49,029 nt of DNA, from positions 1 through 49,029 of IMG/VR virus record IMGVR_UViG_3300042565_002113, one strand, 5' to 3'. How positions within the stretch are numbered: the stretch's first letter is position 1; each line of letters starts with the position of its first letter. The notes beneath the pieces are model-generated. The model searched no databases, had not been told where the DNA came from, and saw only the letters and a list, made by a program, of their open reading frames with translations. This document shows positions 30,039-38,498 of the stretch, piece by piece. The translations under genes and the position numbers were made by a program. Source of the stretch: a virus.

Positions 30039-31603
30039 GTTACTGTATAATTTAAAGCACTTGTTTTCAAATCCCAAGCACCACCGGCGTTTATGTTAAA
30101 TTTAAACTTTTTAGTTAATTTTATGTTTGTCCCAATACTTGGTAACATTACATAAGGTGATTTTAATACAACATCATTATAATAACTAACATAAGGTGCG
30201 TAAACCAGTAAGTTCATTAATTTAATATCTAATCGTTTTCCGATCTTCAAATCATAAGTTGCTCCCGCAATTAATGCGGTACCTAAAAAAGATTCTCTAT
30301 ATACTTGACCATAAGATACCGTACCCATATATAATAGTTTAAGTGATTTAGGTTTTTTAAATGAAAACATTTGACCTACCGCTATTGTACCATATAATGA
30401 TTTATTCCCCTCAAATCCAATAGTTAAAGTACCTGACCCTATCACAATTGATTTAGATCTAATAAAGGCATAGAAAGCAGTTATATTGGGACCTCTAAGA
30501 GCGGATGTGTAATCCCCCAAAATACCTGAACTTCTTTTACCATCCCATCTCATTGCGGTGTAACCACCTGTAACCTTTAAACCTGTGTTAACCTCAGAAT
30601 TCCTAAAGTTAAAACCAACAAAATCACCACTTGCAACGATAGTAGGTTTCCCACCTTCCTTACTTGTTGGGGACGCTTTAACCGTTGTGGTTGCTCCACC
30701 CGTTATATTTGTTTGTCCACCTTCTTCCGTTCCTTCAGTTGTCGTATTACCTTCTTCCGTCTGATTATTTCCTGAACCAGACCCATTACCCCCATTACCA
30801 CCATTACTCCCATTATTAGGGACACTAGGATTGCTACCATTATTTCCATTTTCAGTTGTTGTTTGATTATTTATTGGTGTTTCAGATGTTTCACCATTTA
30901 CAGTCGTGTTAGACGATGTATTTCCATTTTCATTTGATCCACCTTGAGTTGTAGTTCCTCCTGCTTGTGTTGGATTTTGAGTTCCAACATTTTGATTAGG
31001 GGTTCCATTTCCTCCGTTTGAACTTGTTTCATTTGTTCCAGAAGTGGTTGTACTTCCTTCATTAGTGTTACCTGTTCCATTTGTTTGATTTTGATTATTA
31101 TTGGTTGTGGTGTTATTAGTATTTGTTGTATTATTACCACTTCCATTTTGGGAATTATTCCCTCCTTTGTTATTTTTAGAATTATTATTCCCACCCGTAT
31201 TATTAATGGTAGTTACAGATCCACCTATTAAATTGGTAGATCCGCCAGCTAAATCAGAAATTGATGAGAGTGAATTAAGAATTCCAATGACATTTAAGGC
31301 AGTACCTTGAGTCACATTAACCGCAGTCCCTAACCCCACTATTTCAGAGCAAGGACTATTCGTACCATATTGTGAAAATATGTTATTAGTCCAAGCATCA
31401 AATGTTCCGTTTGTAAAATCGTTTTGACTAAACGACCCGATTGATCCGTAGTACGAAACTGTTACGTTTCCATTAATTGGTACTACTATCGTTTTAACAT
31501 TCCCTGTACAGGGATCAGAGTAACTATAATTGTAAGTTTGCGCGTTCAGGTTTAGGAACCCAAACACGCAAAAGAACAATAGTATGAATACATTTAATCT
31601 CAA
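30008..31603 (-). CDS. Exported Asn/Gly/Thr-rich protein with beta-barrel-like C-terminus (531 aa)
   Basis: Start is a TTG overlapping the TGA of the CsgG-like gene (TTGA). Signal peptide MRLNVFILLFFCVFGFLNLN, cut after NAQ. Residues ~25-135 are an N-terminal domain with two Cys. Residues ~135-310 are a low-complexity linker made almost only of Asn, Gly, Thr, Ser, Gln and Glu. The last ~200 residues show amphipathic strands (KVTGGYTAMRW, LTIGFEGNKSLYGTIAVGQM, LLYMGTVSYGQVYRESF) typical of an outer-membrane barrel. It may be an anchor or pore at the host surface. Family not recognised. Confidence 0.65.
   Translation of the reverse strand: MRLNVFILLFFCVFGFLNLNAQTYNYSYSDPCTGNVKTIVVPINGNVTVSYYGSIGSFSQNDFTNGTFDAWTNNIFSQYGTNSPCSEIVGLGTAVNVTQGTALNVIGILNSLSSISDLAGGSTNLIGGSVTTINNTGGNNNSKNNKGGNNSQNGSGNNTTNTNNTTTNNNQNQTNGTGNTNEGSTTTSGTNETSSNGGNGTPNQNVGTQNPTQAGGTTTQGGSNENGNTSSNTTVNGETSETPINNQTTTENGNNGSNPSVPNNGSNGGNGGNGSGSGNNQTEEGNTTTEGTEEGGQTNITGGATTTVKASPTSKEGGKPTIVASGDFVGFNFRNSEVNTGLKVTGGYTAMRWDGKRSSGILGDYTSALRGPNITAFYAFIRSKSIVIGSGTLTIGFEGNKSLYGTIAVGQMFSFKKPKSLKLLYMGTVSYGQVYRESFLGTALIAGATYDLKIGKRLDIKLMNLLVYAPYVSYYNDVVLKSPYVMLPSIGTNIKLTKKFKFNINAGGAWDLKTSALNYTVTCGARMLVGQ
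30664..31201 (-). repeat. Low-complexity Asn/Gly/Thr/Ser coding tract
   Basis: About 540 bp coding a linker with no hydrophobic core residues. Composition differs sharply from flanking coding DNA and is prone to slippage. Confidence 0.7.
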
Positions 31604-32343
31604 TTTTTAAAGACACCTTTTGTAATAAGTCGTGTCACTACCCTTGAAGATGCGGTTTCCAACGCCTTCTTTGTTGTTATACCAATTGTTGATTGGTTGA
31701 ATTTAACATCGTCTGAGATGTCCCCCAAGATAGTTGAGGTTTTTACTGTACTTGCCTCACCTAATCCAGATCCAACGATCACTTGACTTGTCTCAGCATC
31801 TACAAATTTAATTTGTAATCCTAATCTTGTTGTTTGTGTTGTTGTCTGCTGCCCATTAACTTTTACCACTTCATCTTCCGAAACACTAAAGTCATAAACC
31901 TCAATATACACAAAATATTTTGCTAAAATTACATTTCCTTTCACATCAATTTTATTAACCGAAATTCCTTTGTCAGATGCTTTGTCCTGAGCAATCATTC
32001 GTTGTTTGATGTCCTCCTTTTCTTCGGTAAATACAAATCTACCCGTATACTCCAAATACTCAATTACAATGTTTGTTACCCCCAAACCAACTCGTTTGTC
32101 TTTAAGTTCAGGATATAACTCATACAATTCTTCGTTAATACCAATCTTTAACAATTGGATAGGAACTTGTATTGTATCAGTGTATTCGGCAACATCTGTA
32201 ATTGATTGTTTCTTTTCAAATTCAGCTTGATATTGTTCAGTTTTTACAGAACCAATACCCCCACTGTTTTGTGGGGGCTGGGCTTGTAAAGTTTTACAAC
32301 TAAATAATGTGAATATTGAAAGTATGAATACTATTCTTTTCAT
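31600..32343 (-). CDS. CsgG-like outer-membrane lipoprotein
   Basis: Lipoprotein signal MKRIVFILSIFTLFSCKTLQ (lipobox LFSC, 13-16), then a CsgG-type domain: RVGLGVTNIVIEYLEYTGRF (~85-104), FVFTEEKEDIKQRMIAQD, KYFVYIEVYDFSVSEDEV, then RLGLQIKFVDAETSQVIVGS and GLGEAS. CsgG forms the outer-membrane pore that exports curli subunits. Phage homologues are unusual; here it sits within an operon of exported proteins, so it may build an export channel or stabilise the outer membrane. Coupled to 30008-31603 by TTGA. Confidence 0.8.
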   Translation of the reverse strand: MKRIVFILSIFTLFSCKTLQAQPPQNSGGIGSVKTEQYQAEFEKKQSITDVAEYTDTIQVPIQLLKIGINEELYELYPELKDKRVGLGVTNIVIEYLEYTGRFVFTEEKEDIKQRMIAQDKASDKGISVNKIDVKGNVILAKYFVYIEVYDFSVSEDEVVKVNGQQTTTQTTRLGLQIKFVDAETSQVIVGSGLGEASTVKTSTILGDISDDVKFNQSTIGITTKKALETASSRVVTRLITKGVFKN

Positions 32344-32344
32344 A

Positions 32345-32707
32345 TTAGATTTCTGTTACATCAGATTCAGATGAGTTATCTTCCTCGTCCATTTTTTGAA
32401 CTAACATTTTATCTCTATCCTCATTAGAGAACCAATAGTCAATTACTTTGTTTAAGTTACCAACGAATGCACCTAAAAGTAACAATAACAATTCTTTCCA
32501 AGATTCTTGGATCGATGCTTTAAACATAACCGATAACACAATACCGAAGATGATAAAGAAAAATGTTAATAAGATGATAAGTGTGATCTTCCATCTGTTT
32601 GATTGCATTTGTTGTAACATAAAGTTAAAACGTTGTGAGTTTTCTACTTTCGTAAACTCATTTGATCCACTGTTTAATAAATTTTTTAAGAATGACATTT
32701 TTTTCAT
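32345..32707 (-). CDS. Holin-like membrane protein (120 aa)
   Basis: Two hydrophobic segments (KITLIILLTFFFIIFGIVLS, ~39-58, and LLLLLLGAFVGNLNKVIDYW, ~73-92) with a polar N-terminus and a charged C-terminal tail FSNEDRDKMLVQKMDEEDNS. This matches the plan of the small 2-3 TM phage holin-like family. It would form pores in the inner membrane to time lysis. Lies between the CsgG-like gene and a single-span protein. An alternative start Met4 exists. Confidence 0.6.
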   Translation of the reverse strand: MKKMSFLKNLLNSGSNEFTKVENSQRFNFMLQQMQSNRWKITLIILLTFFFIIFGIVLSVMFKASIQESWKELLLLLLGAFVGNLNKVIDYWFSNEDRDKMLVQKMDEEDNSSESDVTEI

Positions 32708-32724
32708 TTTATTTTAATTGTTTA

Positions 32725-33063
32725 TTACCAAGATTCTTCCTCAACCTTTTTTGGTTTTTCAGGTTGTGCTTGCGGTTGTTGTGCCGGTCTTTCGATAATT
32801 CTCTCACGAACTACACCACCACCGTTATTGTTCTCAGTTTTTTGTTTATTTTCTTGATTTTGCTGTACATTAAGATTAATTACAGGTTGACTTGCAGGTT
32901 GTTCTGTTTTTGTTTCTTCAGCAGGTTCATCTCCCCCACCAAATATTAACGTACTAACCCATACTCCACCACCAGCAATTACAGTTGTTAATGTTCCAAT
33001 GATTGTTTTTTTCAATCCTGACCAAGTTCCGTCGTTCGTTTCTTGTGTTTGTTCTTCTGACAT
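32725..33063 (-). CDS. Single-span membrane protein with proline/glutamine-rich tail (112 aa)
   Basis: Residues ~20-44 (TIIGTLTTVIAGGGVWVSTLIF) form one membrane segment after a short cytoplasmic start. The rest is a disordered tail rich in Pro, Gln, Glu and Asn (ERIIERPAQQPQAQPEKPKK). Together with the holin-like gene next to it, it may be a spanin-like or anti-holin component, but this rests only on position and topology. Confidence 0.55.
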   Translation of the reverse strand: MSEEQTQETNDGTWSGLKKTIIGTLTTVIAGGGVWVSTLIFGGGDEPAEETKTEQPASQPVINLNVQQNQENKQKTENNNGGGVVRERIIERPAQQPQAQPEKPKKVEEESW

Positions 33064-33081
33064 TTTTGTTATTTTATTTGT

Positions 33082-34992
33082 TTATTGTTTTACTATTCTC
33101 TCAAATGATGGTGTTCCATTTTCAACAGAAAGTTTCACTATATATACACCAGGTTTTAATTCCCCTAAATTTTTAGTGTAGTTATAAATTCCATCAGGTA
33201 TTTGTGTATCTAAGATTGTAACTAATTTTCTACCAACCAAATCATACACAGATAATGTAGCATTTGTTGTTTCTTCAACTTTAAATGTGATTGTAACTTC
33301 ATCTTGATATGGGTTAGGATATACCTCCATATTATTACCACTTAATATTTCACCACCTTCCATTTTTAATACTTGAAGAATTCCATTTGTCGGAGTCAAT
33401 GTTAAATCACTTGAGTATGTATTTCCGGCAAATTTTCTTGTGGTATATAAAGGACTTGCTTCCCATAAATTTTGTGGCTGTAACGCTATGAATTGTAATG
33501 TAACTACTTGATCACCATCTTTTAATGTATTAGTGTTATTTGTAGGATCAAAACCACCCCAATCAACTTCACTATCATTAGGGTTAATGTATGTCAACCA
33601 TTTCATTGCTCCCGCAGATGAAATAACACCTTTAAATTGTAATAAGGTATCATCATATTTTAAACCAAATTGTAATGAACTTAATTCAATACCATTAGTT
33701 TTAAGAGTCACAGGAAGTTCAACTAAGTTACCTGCTTGTACTGAAATGTTTGGTACATTTACTTCAATAGATTGTGTTGGAAAATCATATTCTACTTTTG
33801 TGTCAATAACATTATAGATTTGATTTTGTAATCCAGGTGCTGGTCCAACCAATACTTCAATTGGAGTTACACGAGCCATGTTATAACCTGTTCCATTCGC
33901 ATCACCCGGTACCATTACATAATATGTTACAGAGGATGGTTGACCCGGTAAAATTTCAAATGTGAAGTTAGTTACACCTGCGATAGTTGACGTGTAGTTG
34001 GTTGCTGAACCGTTGATTGTTGTGTATTCAGAAGCCGTGAAGAATTTAACATCTTCTATGTTGTTAGGCCATTGTGTAAATCTACCCGATACTCTACCAA
34101 ACACACCCCATACATCAGAGATAGTTGTGTTGTTTGAACCATTAACATCTGCAGTATAGTAGTCAAATCCTGTCATATTACCGTTACCCAATACCCATTG
34201 ATTGATTAACTGAGCATCTGTTGATGAGATAATGTTTCCAACTCCCATAGTGTCTCCTTTAACCGCTAAACGCACATCCCAATAAGTAGTATCTAAAGGA
34301 ACTGAAATAGCAAAGGCGCCGTTGTTATCTGTAACATATGTGGAGTGTTGTGTCCAAGTATTCCCACCGAATGGTCTTCTTTCCAAAGCCAAGTGTAATG
34401 TTTTTGCTGCCGTACCAGTTACGTTTGTAAATGTTCCGTTGTAAGCAAAGTTTACAGGAGTGAATACACCACCGTAGTTATGAACACTTAACGTAGTGTC
34501 CATACCATCTTGTTTTGCCGCATATGGTGTGAATGTTTGAACCCCTGTCCATGTTAAGTTACTGATGGAAGCTAAGTTGTTGAACGTAGCGGCAGGTGCG
34601 TGAGTAAAAGTGATTAAAAATCTTTCACCATTTGCAATTGTGTACGTTGCACTTGGACCTGTATAACTTAAAGTAACAGTTATATAACCATTTGCAGTAT
34701 TGGTTATAGATTGAAGATCTAAGTTAGTTGTTGAACCTATCAACGATACAGTTGCGTTTGTAAAGGCAACTTTATCGTAGAAGACCCTGAATTGGACCCC
34801 CGCAAATTTTGTAAGGGTCGTATTTTGTAATGTAATTTTGGCTGTAGTAGTTCCTTGAGCCGTTGTTCCGACTTGATATTGTGATGCAATAATTCCCCAT
34901 AAACCATTAGATGGTGCTGCAGGAACTTGTGAAAACACAAATAACGGAGATAATAAAAATAAAGTAAATAATACTTTTAATAATTTAGACAT
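33082..34992 (-). CDS. Type IX-secreted protein with cohesin- and dockerin-like domains (636 aa)
   Basis: Signal peptide MSKLLKVLFTLFLLSPLFVFS. Residues ~30-150 form a cohesin-like beta domain (ITLQNTTLTKFAGVQFRVFY...). A beta-sandwich unit lies at ~175-250. A dockerin-like segment follows at ~255-310 (ISSTDAQLINQWVLGNG, YYTADVNGSNNTTISDVWGV). A second cohesin-like domain is at ~405-540 (LVELPVTLKTNGIELSSLQF...). The last ~85 residues are a type A sorting domain of the type IX system: VYPNPYQDEVTITFKVEE, LSVYDLVGRKL, GELKPGVYIVKLSVENG, ending RIVKQ. That system exists only in Bacteroidota, so this exported protein uses host machinery. First gene of the export operon. Confidence 0.82.
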   Translation of the reverse strand: MSKLLKVLFTLFLLSPLFVFSQVPAAPSNGLWGIIASQYQVGTTAQGTTTAKITLQNTTLTKFAGVQFRVFYDKVAFTNATVSLIGSTTNLDLQSITNTANGYITVTLSYTGPSATYTIANGERFLITFTHAPAATFNNLASISNLTWTGVQTFTPYAAKQDGMDTTLSVHNYGGVFTPVNFAYNGTFTNVTGTAAKTLHLALERRPFGGNTWTQHSTYVTDNNGAFAISVPLDTTYWDVRLAVKGDTMGVGNIISSTDAQLINQWVLGNGNMTGFDYYTADVNGSNNTTISDVWGVFGRVSGRFTQWPNNIEDVKFFTASEYTTINGSATNYTSTIAGVTNFTFEILPGQPSSVTYYVMVPGDANGTGYNMARVTPIEVLVGPAPGLQNQIYNVIDTKVEYDFPTQSIEVNVPNISVQAGNLVELPVTLKTNGIELSSLQFGLKYDDTLLQFKGVISSAGAMKWLTYINPNDSEVDWGGFDPTNNTNTLKDGDQVVTLQFIALQPQNLWEASPLYTTRKFAGNTYSSDLTLTPTNGILQVLKMEGGEILSGNNMEVYPNPYQDEVTITFKVEETTNATLSVYDLVGRKLVTILDTQIPDGIYNYTKNLGELKPGVYIVKLSVENGTPSFERIVKQ

Positions 34993-35024
34993 TAATATTG
35001 TTTTTAAAGGTTAATTTGATATTC

Positions 35025-35032
35025 ATAAATAT
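35025..35032 (-). promoter_or_regulatory. Late-type box ATATTTAT upstream of the export operon
   Basis: Minus-strand ATATTTAT about 32 nt before the ATG at 34992, the only plausible start signal for the nine-gene exported operon. Confidence 0.35.
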
Positions 35033-35086
35033 CATAAAAAACCCAAAGACAATAAAATTTATTAATTTTTTATTTACTTTTTATTT

Positions 35087-35389
35087 TTACTTATTATCTT
35101 CCCAAGTCCAACCTAAAAATAATTTCATACATTTTCTATGTAACCAATTTGGTTTTTTATCCAAATAAATAGAAAACTTTTTCCCTCCACCGATTGAATA
35201 TCTACCAACTGTGTTAGTCATTTTAAAATCATTTTGAGCAACAAATGGTTTTTCAGAATTTTGAATTTCGTGATTTAAATCACCATCCTCTTTTTTCTTT
35301 CTAGGTTTATAATATTTTTTCTTAGGGGTTTTATCAACCTGAACTTTTTCTTTACTTACCGTTTCTTTTAATATAATTTTTTCACTCAT
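35087..35389 (-). CDS. Hypothetical basic protein (100 aa)
   Basis: Very Lys-rich N-terminal half (KVQVDKTPKKKYYKPRKKKE), then a short folded part with Trp (LDKKPNWLHRKCMKLFLGWT). No known family. Its start overlaps the previous stop by a single A. Last gene of the ClpP group; downstream is ~95 nt of AT-rich spacer with no clear terminator. Confidence 0.6.
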   Translation of the reverse strand: MSEKIILKETVSKEKVQVDKTPKKKYYKPRKKKEDGDLNHEIQNSEKPFVAQNDFKMTNTVGRYSIGGGKKFSIYLDKKPNWLHRKCMKLFLGWTWEDNK

Positions 35390-35628
35390 TATTTATTACT
35401 ATTAATATAGTTTATTGCCTCCTCACTTAATTTGGAGACCATTAATTGTTTATTCCAATGGTCAAACATACGATAGAATACCATCGCATTGTCTGACACA
35501 TTTTCTATTGAATTTACTCTTTTAATTTTTTCTGTTGCATATCCAAATCTATTATCACAATCTCTCCAAATTGAGATTGCGGCTTTTCTCATTTCATTGA
35601 ATATTTCTTGGGTTGGTTCCATAATCAT
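35389..35628 (-). CDS. Hypothetical protein (79 aa)
   Basis: Starts at the ATG overlapping the TGA of the ClpP gene (ATGA), reading MIMEPTQEIFNEMRKAAISI; a second ATG is at residue 3. Mostly helical with an aromatic centre (DNRFGYATEKIKRVNSIENV). No motif recognised. Possible partner or regulator of ClpP by position only. Confidence 0.6.
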   Translation of the reverse strand: MIMEPTQEIFNEMRKAAISIWRDCDNRFGYATEKIKRVNSIENVSDNAMVFYRMFDHWNKQLMVSKLSEEAINYINSNK

Positions 35629-36347
35629 TTAGTCATTACTTCTTTTTGGTAGTAATCATCAAATCCTTCTAACATTTGTGTTATAGATTTATTTTTATCC
35701 GCTCCAATAACTTCATCAACTAAACCGAATGCCAATGCTTCATCAGAATTGTACCAACGATCTCGTCTTGAAAACTCCAACACTTCTTCAAAAGATTTAC
35801 CGCAATTTTCAGCAATCATTTTGAATAATACATAATTGTACTTCTCCGCTTCCATTTGATTAATACGTGTATCCTGAACATTACCTTGCGTACCATGACT
35901 CACTTGGTGTGTCATTACTTTTGAATAAATCAAAGATGATCGTTTTCCTTTTGCTCCCGCAGATAATAATACCGATCCCATTGATGCACACATCCCAATG
36001 TTTGTTGTCGCCACATCTGAATTTACAAAGTTCATAAGATCAACAATTCCTAACCCACATAACACAGATCCACCAGGTGAATTAATGTATAATGTGATAT
36101 CTTTTTTCTCAACAGAATCAAGAAACAATAATTGAGCCTGAACAATATCAGACATATATTGATTAACAGGTCCTGATACCCATAAGATACGATCACGCAT
36201 CAATCTGGAGAAAATATCCATTTGCGTTGCTCTCATTTCTCGTTCTTCCAAAATGTATGGTGTTAAACCATTTTCAAACTGATCTAATACCAGTGAATTA
36301 ATTCCTTTGCTCTTTGCAAAACTTCTAAACTCTTTTCCGTAATCCAT
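35625..36347 (-). CDS. clpP: ClpP-like serine protease
   Basis: Clp protease proteolytic subunit fold. The catalytic triad is visible: Ser122 in IGMCASMGSVLL (117-128), His147 in KVMTHQVSHGTQG (143-155), Asp196 in RRDRWYNSDEAL (194-205). The Gly-rich YINSPGGSVLCGLGI (87-101) forms the oxyanion region. The N-terminal ~45 residues are longer than in bacterial ClpP. Phage ClpP proteins may degrade host proteins with host Clp ATPases; in some phages related proteins mature capsids, but the leader-type site is not expected for ClpP. Starts 1 nt from the upstream gene's stop. Confidence 0.9.
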   Translation of the reverse strand: MDYGKEFRSFAKSKGINSLVLDQFENGLTPYILEEREMRATQMDIFSRLMRDRILWVSGPVNQYMSDIVQAQLLFLDSVEKKDITLYINSPGGSVLCGLGIVDLMNFVNSDVATTNIGMCASMGSVLLSAGAKGKRSSLIYSKVMTHQVSHGTQGNVQDTRINQMEAEKYNYVLFKMIAENCGKSFEEVLEFSRRDRWYNSDEALAFGLVDEVIGADKNKSITQMLEGFDDYYQKEVMTK

Positions 36348-36348
36348 C

Positions 36349-36582
36349 TTAATTTGTTTTTTCTAATTGTTCTTCGTTAAAAATATGTAATAATCCGTAT
36401 TCATCCATCTCACCTACAACTCGTACATTTCCTTCCACTGTTTGGAATACCGATACGATTGTACATGGGAACTTATACCCTTTTACTTTAATTGCTTTGT
36501 CCCCAACTCTAAACTTAGGTTGGTTTGACGGGAAATCTCCGTCTGATAATTGTGGGTCATCCCACGGTGTGTTTGTTCTCAT
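36349..36582 (-). CDS. Hypothetical SH3/KOW-like small protein (77 aa)
   Basis: FRVGDKAIKVKGYKFPCTIV...NVRVVGEMDEYGLLHIFNEEQL: alternating strands with a GDKA-x-K start resemble a small SH3-like barrel used for nucleic-acid or protein binding. Length and turns fit, but the call rests only on pattern. It lies between ThyA and ClpP in the same operon (4 nt after ThyA's stop side). Confidence 0.55.
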   Translation of the reverse strand: MRTNTPWDDPQLSDGDFPSNQPKFRVGDKAIKVKGYKFPCTIVSVFQTVEGNVRVVGEMDEYGLLHIFNEEQLEKTN

Positions 36583-36586
36583 AATT

Positions 36587-37720
36587 TTAATTTGATAGTG
36601 GTGCTTTAATAGAGGGGTGTGATTGATAATCTTTTAGTGTAAAATCACCAACAACATAAGATTCAATACTTGGTCTTGATCCTTCATAAGTTGGGAACTG
36701 ATTTAGTGTTGGTAACTCAAATGGTTCTCTACCAATCTGTTCTTTTGCCTGTTCAATATGATTTAAGTATAAATGAGTATCACCCAAGTTTCCAATCAAT
36801 TGGTCAGGAACCATATTCACTTCTTTTGCCAAGATTGTAAGTAATAATCCGTAAGACGCGATGTTGAATGGTAAACCAAGGAAAGTATCTACTGAACGTT
36901 GATTCCACATTAAAGAGATTGCTCGTTGTGGTAATAATTTAGGATAGAATGGAGTTCCCATATGTTTTAATTCTAATGGTGTTCCATTTATTTCTATATT
37001 TAGTCCTGATTTAGTATATTGTTCCCATTTCTCATTCAAACTCAACTCTCTTGTATAAACTTGAAATCCATAATGACAAGGTGGAAGAGTCATTTGGTCC
37101 ATCTCTCCAACATTCCAAGCATTTACCATCAAACGTCTACTGTCTGGGTTTGTTTTAAGGTCGTTGATTAGGTTTGCGATTTGGTCTATGTAGGTTTCCG
37201 TATATTCTCCATTGCTGTATCTGTACCCTCCAGGTATTTTTCGATTAGGATCTAACTCGTCATTTGTGGATACCGTCCAATGTCTCCATTGCTTACCATA
37301 CACAGGACCTAATTCACCCCACTTCTTTGCAAATTCATCATCTGTTTTGATTTTGTTGATGAACTTATCTTTGTTAATAATAAATTCTGCTTCACCATTT
37401 TCAGGTAATGAATCTACATATTTAGAAAAATTTCTAATGTAATTGGCAAAGCAATCACCATCCCAAATGTGACAACCATTGTCAACTAAAAACTTAATGT
37501 TGGTATCTCCTCTTAAAAACCATAATAATTCAGTTACAATTTGTTTCCAAGCCATTTTCTTGGTTGTAAGAACTGGAAATCCATCTTGCATATTATGACG
37601 AATGGTATAACCAAAAATACTTTTGGTTCCTGTACCTGTTCTGTCTTTCTTTTCAACTCCGTAATCCAATATGGTTTGGAGTAATTCTTGGTATTGTTTA
37701 TCTAGTTTGTTCATCTTCAT
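36587..37720 (-). CDS. thyA: Thymidylate synthase (ThyA)
   Basis: Makes dTMP from dUMP with methylene-tetrahydrofolate. DRTGTGTKSIFG (26-37), the folate and dUMP contacts WFLRGDTNIKFL (67-78), catalytic Cys215 in LPPCHYGFQ (212-220), RSVDTFLGLPFNIASYGLLL and GDTHLYLNH are all intact. At 377 aa it is longer than E. coli's (264 aa), mainly from an insert at ~95-175, a known feature of many ThyA forms. It supports phage DNA synthesis. ATGs at 37720 and 37714 are both possible. Overlaps the small gene upstream by 23 nt. Confidence 0.95.
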   Translation of the reverse strand: MKMNKLDKQYQELLQTILDYGVEKKDRTGTGTKSIFGYTIRHNMQDGFPVLTTKKMAWKQIVTELLWFLRGDTNIKFLVDNGCHIWDGDCFANYIRNFSKYVDSLPENGEAEFIINKDKFINKIKTDDEFAKKWGELGPVYGKQWRHWTVSTNDELDPNRKIPGGYRYSNGEYTETYIDQIANLINDLKTNPDSRRLMVNAWNVGEMDQMTLPPCHYGFQVYTRELSLNEKWEQYTKSGLNIEINGTPLELKHMGTPFYPKLLPQRAISLMWNQRSVDTFLGLPFNIASYGLLLTILAKEVNMVPDQLIGNLGDTHLYLNHIEQAKEQIGREPFELPTLNQFPTYEGSRPSIESYVVGDFTLKDYQSHPSIKAPLSN

Positions 37721-37844
37721 CTTTGTTTAATAATTTACATCCTTCTTCCCAAATGTGTGACCCATACATATAAGGATGTTCAATAACCTCTTCAAGAAAT
37801 TCCTCAAGTTCTTTTATTCTGTTATCCTTTTCTTCTTCCGTCAT
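37698..37844 (-). CDS. Small acidic protein (48 aa)
   Basis: ATG 37842-37844 overlaps the TGA of the tiny gene upstream (ATGA). Reads MTEEEKDNRIKELEEFLEEV..., a helix followed by a small Cys/Trp-containing end (SHIWEEGCKLLNKDEDEQTR), running 23 nt into the thyA reading frame. Acidic and helical. Family unknown. Confidence 0.55.
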   Translation of the reverse strand: MTEEEKDNRIKELEEFLEEVIEHPYMYGSHIWEEGCKLLNKDEDEQTR

Positions 37845-37927
37845 CTTTCAAATTTTGATTTAATTTTCATCCAAACTATTTCAGGGTAATTCCATACCCA
37901 CCAAAAAAATATATAAATTTTTTTCAT
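37841..37927 (-). CDS. Tiny Trp-rich peptide gene (28 aa)
   Basis: ATG at 37925-37927 overlaps the TGA of 37924-38100, and its own TGA overlaps the next ATG: two ATGA junctions in a row. It reads MKKIYIFFWWVWNYPEIVWM... with five Trp in 28 residues, amphipathic or membrane-interfacial. The double coupling is the main support for translation. Confidence 0.5.
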   Translation of the reverse strand: MKKIYIFFWWVWNYPEIVWMKIKSKFER

Positions 37928-38100
37928 CGTTTCTTACTTCTTAATTCATTTAATCTTTCAAGATCACCAACTTTATCATACCCTTGAGTTACAACATATT
38001 CAAGTGTGATTAATTCTCTATATTCTTCGTTTGTTAAATTACCACGGGAACTCTCAACAATCTCATTATAGATTTCCTCAAATGTACTACTCATATTCAT
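37924..38100 (-). CDS. Hypothetical protein (58 aa)
   Basis: From the ATG at 38098-38100 it reads MNMSSTFEEIYNEIVESSRG; the frame's further upstream start would be a TTG. Helical and acidic, with a basic C-terminus. Overlaps the previous gene's end by 14 nt. Part of a run of five very small overlapping genes feeding into thyA. No family recognised. Confidence 0.55.
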   Translation of the reverse strand: MNMSSTFEEIYNEIVESSRGNLTNEEYRELITLEYVVTQGYDKVGDLERLNELRSKKR

Positions 38101-38329
38101 TGATCGCAATTTCAGTTTCTATTTCATGAATTTTATTTTTCACATAGTTCTCCAACTCTTTACTCACTCTGAGATATTCATTTCTTAAATCGTGAAATTT
38201 ATCATCCTCAATTTCTTCAAAACTTGAGTAACTTTCAAAACAATAATGAAATCCTTCAGCACCCATTCGGTATCTAACGCTTTCAAAATCTTCTAATTGA
38301 TTGTGTAACTTATTTAATTTTTCCTCCAT
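38087..38329 (-). CDS. Hypothetical coiled-coil protein (80 aa)
   Basis: MEEKLNKLHNQLEDFESVRY... with heptad-like Leu/Ile spacing at both ends and a Phe/Tyr/Ser centre (FHYCFESYSSFEEIEDDKF). Overlaps neighbours on both sides by 14-20 nt. No family recognised. Confidence 0.6.
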   Translation of the reverse strand: MEEKLNKLHNQLEDFESVRYRMGAEGFHYCFESYSSFEEIEDDKFHDLRNEYLRVSKELENYVKNKIHEIETEIAINEYE

Positions 38330-38498
38330 CTCCTATTTTATTTTTATTAATTCTTCTTTCTACTATTTCAATAAGATCATCATTTATTTTATTCTCCTGA
38401 TCATCATCTAAACTATCATACCACTCACTAAAACCCTGATTTTCGTATAGTTTATCCAACATCTCATAAACAAGTTTATAATAATCAATTTTTTTCAT
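38310..38498 (-). CDS. Hypothetical protein (62 aa)
   Basis: MKKIDYYKLVYEMLDKLYEN..., a helical acidic protein with a basic C-terminus; shares 1 nt with the upstream stop and overlaps the downstream start by 20 nt. No motif. Position suggests the same message as its neighbours. Confidence 0.55.
   Translation of the reverse strand: MKKIDYYKLVYEMLDKLYENQGFSEWYDSLDDDQENKINDDLIEIVERRINKNKIGDGGKIK

Noticed and set aside
31101-31310. 69-codon plus-strand frame and the 98-codon minus frame 30898-31194
   Set aside because: Both are shadows of the low-complexity linker in 30008-31603.
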